From assembly GCA_900119535.1 (NCBI GenBank), contig FPJT01000001.1, positions 224,367 through 288,366 on the forward strand: DNA of 64,000 nucleotides, read 5' to 3'. The stretch is from Ruminococcus sp. XPD3002 (GTDB lineage Bacteria > Bacillota > Clostridia > Oscillospirales > Ruminococcaceae). Made by a program: the position numbers and the translations under genes. The notes under the pieces are model-generated. The model was not told where the DNA came from and did not search any database. It saw nothing but the letters and a program-made list of their open reading frames with translations. Positions 16,819-23,281 of the stretch are shown here, piece after piece (the stretch's first letter is position 1; each line of letters begins with the position of its first letter).

Positions 16819-18036
16819 ATGATGAATATTGCAGTTGCACAGTCGGGCGGTCCGACATGTGCTATCAACGCCTCGCTTGTAGGCGTATTCAAGGAAGCAC
16901 TGAAGGTAGCGGAGATCGACGCCATATTCGGTTCTATCAACGGTATCGAAGGTATCATTGAGAATCATCTGGTTGACCTTAAGTCTACGATCCTTACCAA
17001 CAACGACATGGAGCTTCTCAGACAGACTCCCTCAACGGTACTCGGTTCATGCAGATACAAGCTGCCGGACTGGTCCGAGGACGAAGAGGTCTACAAGCGT
17101 ATGCTTGAAACTCTGAAACAGCGCAATATCGGAGCGTTTCTGTATATCGGCGGTAACGATTCCATGGATACGGTAAATAAGCTCTCTGCATATTTTGCAA
17201 AGAACGATATCGATATCAAGGTCATAGGCATACCAAAGACCATTGACAATGATCTCTGCATCACAGATCATACTCCGGGATTCGGTTCTGCTGCAAAGTA
17301 TGTTGCTACAACTATGCACGAGATAACCCGTGACAGTATCGTTTACAGTATACCGTCCGTAACCATAGTTGAGATAATGGGACGTCATGCAGGCTGGCTG
17401 ACTGCTTCAAGTGCAGTCCTTCACGCTATGGGAGAATCTGCACCGCATCTGGTGTATGTTCCCGAAGTACCGTTCTCACTGGAAAACTTCCTGAAGGATG
17501 TACGTCAGGAGATGTCCAAGCATAAGGCTGTTATAATAGCAGTTTCAGAGGGAATAGAAGTACCTGAGGGTGTACAGTCAGGAGTTGTGGACAATTTCGG
17601 ACATAAATATCTTTCGGGAATCGGAAAATATCTTGAGGACGTTGTACGCAGTGAGATAGGCTGCAAGGTCCGTTCCATAGAGCTTAATGTAATGCAGCGC
17701 TGTTCATCTCATCTTGGTTCAAAGACCGATATTGATGAGGCAGAGGCTGTAGGTGCAGCAGGAGTTCGCTGTGCCCTTGAAGGCGAAACAGGCAAGGTAA
17801 TGGTTTTCCGCCGTATAGAAGACATACCTTACACAGTTGTCATCGAAGCTGCAGATGCAGGAGATATCGCTAATAACGAGAAGTTCCTGCCAAAGAAATA
17901 CATCAATTCAGCAGGAAACAATATCAGGAAATTCGCACTGAATTACTTCCTGCCGCTCATACAGGGCGATCTGAATCTCATTACCGAAAACGGCATACCT
18001 AAACACTTCACTCTGCACGAATCGGTATTGAAATAA
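16819..18036 (+). CDS. pfp: PPi-dependent 6-phosphofructokinase-type enzyme
   Basis: A 405-residue phosphofructokinase-family protein. Two positions separate PPi from ATP users: here GGNDSMDT (Asp instead of the Gly of GGDGS) and PKTIDND (Lys instead of Gly in PGTIDND), which both indicate use of pyrophosphate. MGRHAGWL and the N-terminal AQSGGPTCAINASL are also present. It therefore likely interconverts fructose 6-phosphate and fructose 1,6-bisphosphate reversibly. AGGGGA at 16805-16810 places the start at 16819, not the upstream TTG at 16750 that overlaps the -10 box. galE follows 16 bases later in the same operon. Confidence 0.9.
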   Translation: MMNIAVAQSGGPTCAINASLVGVFKEALKVAEIDAIFGSINGIEGIIENHLVDLKSTILTNNDMELLRQTPSTVLGSCRYKLPDWSEDEEVYKRMLETLKQRNIGAFLYIGGNDSMDTVNKLSAYFAKNDIDIKVIGIPKTIDNDLCITDHTPGFGSAAKYVATTMHEITRDSIVYSIPSVTIVEIMGRHAGWLTASSAVLHAMGESAPHLVYVPEVPFSLENFLKDVRQEMSKHKAVIIAVSEGIEVPEGVQSGVVDNFGHKYLSGIGKYLEDVVRSEIGCKVRSIELNVMQRCSSHLGSKTDIDEAEAVGAAGVRCALEGETGKVMVFRRIEDIPYTVVIEAADAGDIANNEKFLPKKYINSAGNNIRKFALNYFLPLIQGDLNLITENGIPKHFTLHESVLK

Positions 18037-18052
18037 AAGGAGGAAATATAAC

Positions 18053-19072
18053 ATGAGCAGGATACTACTCGCAGGCGGTGCTGGCTATATAGGTTCACAT
18101 ACCGCCGTAGAGCTTTTAGAGGCAGGCTATGAGGTAATCATAGCAGATAACTACTCTAACAGCTGTCCCGAAGCAGTAAAACGTATCGAGGAGATAACAG
18201 GCAAGTCCGTAAAGGCATATGAGCTGGATATAAAGGACACCGAAAAACTCGAGAACGTTTTCAAGGAGAATAAGATAGACGCTGTTATTCACTTTGCAGG
18301 TCTTAAGGCTGTAGGTGAATCCGTTGCAAAGCCTGTTCTCTACTACAGGAACAATATCGATACCACACTTTCTCTTCTTGAATGTATGGAGAAGTATGGC
18401 GTTAACAATATCATATTCTCATCAAGTGCAACTGTTTACGGCGAGGAGAATCCTGTACCATATACAGAGGAAATGAACCGCGGTACATGTACTAATCCTT
18501 ACGGATGGACTAAGGTAATGATGGAGCAGATACTTGAGGATGCCGCAAAGGCAAATAAGGATCTCTCCGTTGTACTGCTCAGATACTTCAATCCTATCGG
18601 CGCACACGTATCAGGCAAAATAGGCGAGGATCCTCAGGGAATACCTAACAACCTCATGCCGTATGTTGCACAGGTCGCAGTAGGACGCCGTGAGCAGCTT
18701 ACCATTTTCGGAAAGGACTATGATACTCCCGACGGTACATGCCGCCGTGACTATATCCATGTTACCGATCTTGCGATCGGTCACGTTAAGGCGATCGACT
18801 ATGTTCTGGAACATAAGGGCGTTGAGATATTCAACCTCGGAACAGGTACACCTTACAGCGTTACTGAGATAGTAGAGACCTTCGAGAAGGTAAATGATAT
18901 AAAGATCAATCACGTTTACGGTGCAAGACGTCCGGGCGATCTTCCCGAGAGCTACGCAAATGCGGACAAGGCACTGAAGGTCCTCGGCTGGAAGACAGAG
19001 AGAACTCTTGCAGATATGTGCCGTGATACATGGAACTGGCAGAAGAATAATCCTAACGGATACAATAAGTAA
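18053..19072 (+). CDS. galE: UDP-glucose 4-epimerase
   Basis: A 339-residue extended SDR enzyme that interconverts UDP-glucose and UDP-galactose with bound NAD. Visible are GGAGYIGSHTAVELL at the N-terminus, HFAGLKAVGES, FSSSATVYG, the catalytic YGWTK near residue 150, LRYFNPIGAH and RRDYIHVTDLA. Length and motifs are those of classic GalE. AAAGGAGGAAATATAAC provides the ribosome binding site; the gene is second in the operon with the PPi-type phosphofructokinase and ends before a strong terminator. The product could feed the polysaccharide genes elsewhere in the genome. Confidence 0.96.
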   Translation: MSRILLAGGAGYIGSHTAVELLEAGYEVIIADNYSNSCPEAVKRIEEITGKSVKAYELDIKDTEKLENVFKENKIDAVIHFAGLKAVGESVAKPVLYYRNNIDTTLSLLECMEKYGVNNIIFSSSATVYGEENPVPYTEEMNRGTCTNPYGWTKVMMEQILEDAAKANKDLSVVLLRYFNPIGAHVSGKIGEDPQGIPNNLMPYVAQVAVGRREQLTIFGKDYDTPDGTCRRDYIHVTDLAIGHVKAIDYVLEHKGVEIFNLGTGTPYSVTEIVETFEKVNDIKINHVYGARRPGDLPESYANADKALKVLGWKTERTLADMCRDTWNWQKNNPNGYNK

Positions 19073-19130
19073 GGTGTGCTCATTGGCCGTCCTTTTTCGG
19101 TTGTTGACACGGCATTGAATAGCATTGAAT

Positions 19131-19171
19131 CGCCCCGAAGTCAGTGTTTACACTGATCCCGGGGCGTTTTT
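19131..19171 (+). terminator. Terminator after galE
   Basis: CGCCCCG with CGGGGCG, plus the inner pair TCAGTGT/ACACTGA, followed by TTTTT. Confidence 0.85.
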
Positions 19172-19185
19172 GTGTCAGCAAATAC

Positions 19186-19776
19186 TCATTTTCTGTCACC
19201 TGATATGAAGTCGTTTATCCCAGCGAACAAGGTCATGGCTACCTTCTGGCGGTATTCCTCGGTATTCAGCATAGCCGCCTCATCGGGGTTCGATAAGAAT
19301 CCGCATTCTGCCATGACAGTCGGATTTTTGCTGTAGTAGCAGAGAAACAGTTCCTTGCCGCACAGCTTTATCTCACGCTGATTATCAGGCTGTAACAGTT
19401 CGGCGAACCTGCTTTGAAGTGAACGTGCAAGTGCTTCGTTCTTTTTGTTAGTTCCCGAATAGAACATCTGCGCTCCGCTGTAGATCGGATCCGTGAACTG
19501 ATTCTGATGTATCGATACGCATATCGCATCGGAACGGCTGTTGAACAGCGCAAGCCTGTTATCCATGTCCGAGCTTTTCTGGGCTGCGATACCTTCAATG
19601 CCGTCGTCATGTATCGAGCGGTCGCTGTCCCTTGTAACTTCAACTGTATAGCCTGATATGGTCAGCATATCCCGCAGTCTCAGCAGGATATCGAGGTTTA
19701 TCCCTTTTTCGGGGACTCCCTCTGCTGAAGTGCATCCACCGTCGATGCCGCCATGTGGCGAGTCAACTAAAACCAA
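19186..19776 (-). pseudogene. N-acetylmuramoyl-L-alanine amidase domain lacking its N-terminus
   Basis: The frame encodes an almost complete Amidase_3 catalytic domain, a zinc enzyme cutting the muramoyl-L-alanine bond: VLVDSPHGGIDGG (first Zn His), EKGINL (Glu), SIHQN (second His), VMAECGFLSN (catalytic Glu). In this frame there is no ATG: the only start is TTG at 19776, without a ribosome binding site, and a stop (TGA) sits at 19816-19818. A good start (AAAGGA then ATG at 19819) opens a different frame, MNKSTKDYFKPK, which ends after 18 codons. No signal peptide or membrane anchor is left. So the gene looks truncated by a deletion or frameshift; a sequencing error is possible. Promoter and operator-like palindrome are still present upstream. 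Confidence 0.7.
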
Positions 19777-19844
19777 GTCGCATTTTTGGCTTAAAATAGT
19801 CTTTTGTTGATTTGTTCATACACTTAATATCCTTTCAAAAATTC

Positions 19845-19859
19845 AATGGTAGTACCATT
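19845..19859. promoter_or_regulatory. Palindromic operator candidate AATGGTAGTACCATT
   Basis: A 15-base palindrome that overlaps the -10 box of the leftward amidase promoter, a position fit for a repressor. Confidence 0.5.
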
Positions 19860-19885
19860 ATAGCATTATTTCAGCGTGATTACAA
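19857..19885 (-). promoter_or_regulatory. Sigma-A promoter of the amidase gene
   Basis: On the - strand: TTGTAA (19880-19885), 17-base spacer, TATAAT (19857-19862). Confidence 0.65.
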
Positions 19886-20082
19886 GACTTTGAACAAAAA
19901 TGAGTACGCCCAGAACAGTAGTGATATAGAAGTTTTTTCTCCATTAATTCAGGCCGCAAAAAAATAGACATTATGAGCATATCATAAGTGGTCTGCTTGC
20001 TCTGTATGATGATCTTACGCCTGCGTTCAAGGGCAGCTCTCACAGTCTTGTCAGCATTGTCGATCTTAGCTTTGGTTGTCGT
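19858..20082 (-). pseudogene. Short gene remnant, unidentified
   Basis: The - strand frame from 20082 reads TTKAKIDNADKTVRAALERR then a basic stretch KIIIQSKQTTYDML, and has the composition of a real small helical protein, but it has a stop just upstream (20083-20085) and no ATG or ribosome binding site. The last 30 or so codons overlap the amidase promoter region and look random. I do not recognise it; it is probably the remains of a mobile-element gene. Confidence 0.3.
19923..19936 (+). repeat. GATATAGAAGTTTT box (copy without hairpin)
   Basis: The same 14 bases occur at 4784-4797 (- strand) and 35777-35790 (+), with a near copy (CATATAGAAGTTAT) at 3877-3890. The three others are followed within about 15 bases by strong hairpins. 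Confidence 0.6.
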
Positions 20083-20250
20083 TCAAATTTCCATGCATTC
20101 AATTCATTACATGTTTTAGTTTGGATTTTTAGGACAACACCTGATGATTATATTATAGCGCGCAATAAAGCTGTTTGTCCAGATGTATTGCGCACGAACT
20201 TTCTGTTTCGTTAGAGTTTTACGTTCGACAGATCGTTATGGGGAAATAAT

Positions 20251-20290
20251 AAAGCTGCGGAGCGGAAATATATTCCGCTTCACAGCTTTT
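20251..20290. terminator. Bidirectional terminator at the end of the PIN operon
   Basis: AAAGCTG with CAGCTTT outside and AGCGGAA with TTCCGCT inside, flanked by AATAATAAA and TTTT. Confidence 0.7.
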
Positions 20291-20311
20291 GTGTCGTACA
20301 GACATTGTGTA

Positions 20312-20557
20312 TTATTCGATTGGAAGCTGAGGTTTCTTAGGGTTGAACGGATGAGCTTTTTCATAATCGGCAGCGGCGGAAGATAATTCTTCAACACTCG
20401 CCTTGTCGAAATATTCTCTGCGCCATTTTGTGTAATCAAATCGTTCACTCAGGATATAGGATATGAAACGCTCAGTTTCAATCGTACCGAGATGTTCAAA
20501 CAGGCAGCCATATCCACGCTCAACGATCTCAGCTGTAGTAATGTTATTATTCATCAT
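20312..20557 (-). CDS. Small protein downstream of PIN toxin (antitoxin candidate)
   Basis: An 81-residue protein I do not recognise by family. It has an N-terminal helical stretch (ITTAEIVERGYGCLFEHLG), an aromatic, charged middle (ERFDYTKWRREYFD) and an acidic/Pro-rich tail. The start overlaps the last 11 bases of the PIN gene, with GGAGGG 8 bases upstream inside that gene, so the two are translationally coupled. Its size and coupling suggest the antitoxin or accessory partner of the PIN protein; in this case the order is toxin first, the reverse of the common arrangement. A bidirectional terminator follows. Confidence 0.6.
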   Translation of the reverse strand: MMNNNITTAEIVERGYGCLFEHLGTIETERFISYILSERFDYTKWRREYFDKASVEELSSAAADYEKAHPFNPKKPQLPIE

Positions 20558-20999
20558 CTTCAGTCCCTCCTAATATCATAATAAATTCGGTCGGGTTGAC
20601 AACTTTGATCTTATCGCTCTTATACTTCAAGAGACGGTCGTCGGTAGTCAGCATATAATCGCAGTGTGCAAGGATAGCGCAAGCGGTATGCAGGGCATCA
20701 GCAGATTTAACACCAGTAGCCATGATCTCATTTGCGATCACATCTGCCTTTTCACGCCATTCACTGCTGACATAAACAGATGAATAGCTTTCCATGAATG
20801 AAGTGATAGCGTTACGCTTTTCTTCAATGCGGTTCTTTGAATTTTCAAAAGTGAGCATAAACGAAGTTACAAGCTCCAGCTCATCGTTACGTATCATGCT
20901 CTGTATATGCATCTTCGCTTGTGCTTCAAGTGATATGCGAAGCTGTGACTGATCGTCATAGGGACGATTGTAGCAACAGTTATCAAGGTAAATCCGCAT
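20547..20999 (-). CDS. PIN-domain ribonuclease, toxin candidate
   Basis: A 150-residue PIN-domain protein. The four acidic positions of the fold can be placed: Asp in MRIYLDNCCYN, Glu in the LTFENSKNR region, Asp in SADALHTACA and Asp in LTTDDRLL. PIN domains are Mg-dependent RNases; VapC-type toxins cut tRNA or rRNA. GGAG at 21009-21012 lies 9 bases before the ATG at 20999, so this start is used rather than the ATG at 21014. The 81-residue gene overlaps its stop. The neighbourhood (gene remnants, recombinase) fits an accessory toxin-antitoxin locus, but the target and partner are unproven. Confidence 0.75.
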   Translation of the reverse strand: MRIYLDNCCYNRPYDDQSQLRISLEAQAKMHIQSMIRNDELELVTSFMLTFENSKNRIEEKRNAITSFMESYSSVYVSSEWREKADVIANEIMATGVKSADALHTACAILAHCDYMLTTDDRLLKYKSDKIKVVNPTEFIMILGGTEDDE

Positions 21000-21190
21000 A
21001 GTTATCATCTCCATTCTCCAACAATATTATACCATAGCAGAGTAAAAAAGTCAATGACAATTTAGTCGTATTTCAAGGAATATGCTTGCACTTTCCACAA
21101 GTCAGCACCGCCGTAAACTGTTCGCATTATGAATAGAAATCCAGTGTTGAATTTAGGCATAAGGGGGGTACCGGCATGAACAAAGTGTAA

Positions 21191-21406
21191 ATTACTCGGA
21201 AAATCATTAGCAAATCCTCAAATTTCACGGTAGATAAGCAGAGGGAGATTTTCACCAGAATGCTGCTCATCCAGTACGATAACTGCTCCGTACCAGTTTA
21301 CTATTTAAAGTGTGATGATATAGAGAGAATCACGCAGTTTTTTACCCTCAAAAAACTGCTCGAAAATGGATTGTCTAAGTTATCCAATCTCGGCTCTTTT
21401 TCTTGA
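21191..21406 (+). pseudogene. C-terminal fragment of an unidentified gene
   Basis: A 71-codon open frame without ATG start, running from a TAA at 21188 to TGA at 21404-21406. It reads like genuine protein (DKQREIFTRMLLIQYDNCSV, DDIERITQFFTLKKLLENG) and is not recognised. It may be the 3' end of a gene cut by insertion of the island. Confidence 0.35.
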
Positions 21407-21425
21407 AAAGTGGGATACAAGCTGA

Positions 21426-21450
21426 GAGTACGCCCGATGCGGGCGTACTC
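21426..21450 (-). terminator. Terminator of the serine recombinase gene
   Basis: GAGTACGCCC, loop GATGC, GGGCGTACTC: a perfect 10-bp stem directly after the stop of the leftward recombinase gene. Confidence 0.65.
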
Positions 21451-23022
21451 CTATAGCTTCCAGTGTATATTTATCTCACGACCGCCGTTTTCATCGGTCA
21501 TACCTATTTCAATGAAGTCGATGAACTCATCGGCGACAGAACGGTCGAGCTTGTCGAAGTGAGTATACTTTTCAATGATAGCCTTCTGACTCTCAGCGCT
21601 CTCCTGACGCTTACGGCAGTCCTCTATCTGACCTTTGACTTCCGTTATCTGCTCCGAAAGAACTGTTTCCTCATGGCTGAGATTCTGACGAAACAGAGAG
21701 TAGTCCTCATCTGAAATAATTCCGTCCAGCTTATCCTTGTACATCTTCACAAGACGTTCTTTGGCAGAACTATGCCTGTCCTCAAGGGTGGAGAGCCTGA
21801 GTTCAAGCTCCATGAGCTGTTTGGAGTGAATATCCGTTAGCTGTATCGCATCAGCCTGACAGTAGTTCGCAATGATAGCGTTCAGCTCTGTCAGGATATG
21901 CTTTTCGAGGATAAGACCGCTGATGCTCGATTTGTTGGGACAGTTCATGGGACCTGTCTTGTAGGTCGCACACTGGAGTCCGTAATACTTGATAGTCTTA
22001 GTCTTGTTGTAGTAAACGTTCCGCTTCATGGGACGTCCGCAGCAAGCGCATTTAACCTTGCCGGACAGGGGAGAGAGCTCCTGTGAACGTTTGCCGACTC
22101 TTGTATGACTGTTCAGCCTTTCCTGTGAACGTTCCCAGGTATCAGCATCAATAATAGCTTCGTGAGCGTTGGGGATACGCACCCAGTCGGCCTTATCCAC
22201 CTTTTTCCGCTTTTTATTTTTGTAGCTGATGTGGTGACTTTTCCCCTGCACAAGTGTACCTGTGTACATTTCGTTGGCAAGGATCCTTGCAACAGTAGAC
22301 TGAGTCCACATTCCCTTTGAACTGCTTGAATCTGCGTTGCTGTTGACATATTTTGAACCCTTCTGACGCTTGTACTCTGACGGACTGACTATTCCCTCAT
22401 CGTTGAGACGTTGAACTATTTTGCGGTAGCCCTCTCCGTTTACGTACATATTGAAGATCGTGCGGACAACAGGAGCCGTTTCCTTGTCGATAACAAGGTG
22501 ATGCTTATCCTCAGTGTCGATCATATAACCATAAGGCGCAAACGAACCGATGAACTGTCCCTGTTCACGCTTGAATGCAAGAGTACGCCTTATCTTAGCC
22601 GAAATGTCCTTGACGTACATTTCGTTGTAGGCGCTTGTGAACAGGCGCATCGTTGAGTAGCTCTCGCTGTCCGAGTCAGCGTTGTCCGCAACGCCGATGA
22701 AGCGTATTCCCCATTCAAGAAACTTGTCGTTTATGTACTGCTCTATCACCACTGTGTCACGCGAAAAACGGGACTGATCCTTGCAGAGAACGATATCGAT
22801 CCGACCTGCCTCGCAGTCACGCAGTAGGCGGTTGAATTCGGGACGGCTTCGGTCAATACCGCTGTAGCCGTCGTCAACGTAGATGTCGTACACTGCCCAG
22901 TCACGCTCACGGCAGTAGTCCCTGAGCATTGCCTTCTGATTCTGTATGCTTTCGCTTACATCATCTCCGACCTTGTCCCTGTCCTCTATAGACAGACGGC
23001 AGTATATCGCCACTTCAGGCAT
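21451..23022 (-). CDS. Large serine recombinase (integrase)
   Basis: A 523-residue site-specific recombinase. The N-terminal resolvase domain carries the catalytic Ser in YCRLSIED (residue 11) and the RSRPEFNRLL..CKDQSRFSR region; next come the recombinase domain (GEGYRKIVQRLNDEGI), a zinc ribbon (CACCGRPM ... CATYKTG ... CPNK) and a long coiled coil (about residues 400-490), the order seen in integrases of Clostridia integrative elements and prophages. It likely integrates and excises this island through short attachment sites. GGAGG at 8 bases fixes the ATG at 23022; a 37-residue gene precedes it in the same transcript. Confidence 0.93.
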   Translation of the reverse strand: MPEVAIYCRLSIEDRDKVGDDVSESIQNQKAMLRDYCRERDWAVYDIYVDDGYSGIDRSRPEFNRLLRDCEAGRIDIVLCKDQSRFSRDTVVIEQYINDKFLEWGIRFIGVADNADSDSESYSTMRLFTSAYNEMYVKDISAKIRRTLAFKREQGQFIGSFAPYGYMIDTEDKHHLVIDKETAPVVRTIFNMYVNGEGYRKIVQRLNDEGIVSPSEYKRQKGSKYVNSNADSSSSKGMWTQSTVARILANEMYTGTLVQGKSHHISYKNKKRKKVDKADWVRIPNAHEAIIDADTWERSQERLNSHTRVGKRSQELSPLSGKVKCACCGRPMKRNVYYNKTKTIKYYGLQCATYKTGPMNCPNKSSISGLILEKHILTELNAIIANYCQADAIQLTDIHSKQLMELELRLSTLEDRHSSAKERLVKMYKDKLDGIISDEDYSLFRQNLSHEETVLSEQITEVKGQIEDCRKRQESAESQKAIIEKYTHFDKLDRSVADEFIDFIEIGMTDENGGREINIHWKL

Positions 23023-23062
23023 TGACCTCACCTCCCTTCAAATCATTTTCCTATGGTCAGCC

Positions 23063-23176
23063 TTATTTTTTGATCTTAATGTTTATCAGCTTTTCTACCT
23101 TCTCGGTAACTGCCTTGCGCAGATGCTCGGTATCAGCTGATTTGAACGTGTTTTTTGTATGTATCATATCTTTCAT
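23063..23176 (-). CDS. Small conserved protein ahead of the serine recombinase
   Basis: A 37-residue, mostly helical, basic peptide (MKDMIHTKNTFKSADTEHLR, then KAVTEKVEKLINIKIKK). AAGGAG is 9-10 bases before the ATG at 23176. Short proteins of this type are common just upstream of large serine recombinases in Clostridia; their role is unknown, perhaps as a directionality or accessory factor. The recombinase gene starts 40 bases downstream on the same strand. Confidence 0.6.
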   Translation of the reverse strand: MKDMIHTKNTFKSADTEHLRKAVTEKVEKLINIKIKK

Positions 23177-23281
23177 AGTGCTTACTCCTTTCCTTGAATA
23201 TTATGCTGTCAGGGTTCAGTGTATTACTGCTTGACCGATTATGAATTTTGAGCTATAATGTTATGTAACAGATGAGTCCGA

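Larger units (their letters stand above)
21000..21450. other. Gap with a gene remnant and a terminator
   Basis: This 451-base stretch holds a + strand gene remnant (21191-21406) and the terminator of the recombinase gene (21426-21450). It is a plausible place for the left end of the accessory island, but I could not find a convincing attachment core. Confidence 0.5.

Noticed and set aside
19903..21450. GAGTACGCCC at 19903, 21426 and (inverted) 21441 as attachment-site repeats of the island
   Set aside because: The two at 21426-21450 are the arms of a terminator, and another inverted copy occurs near 48753, so they do not bracket the island.
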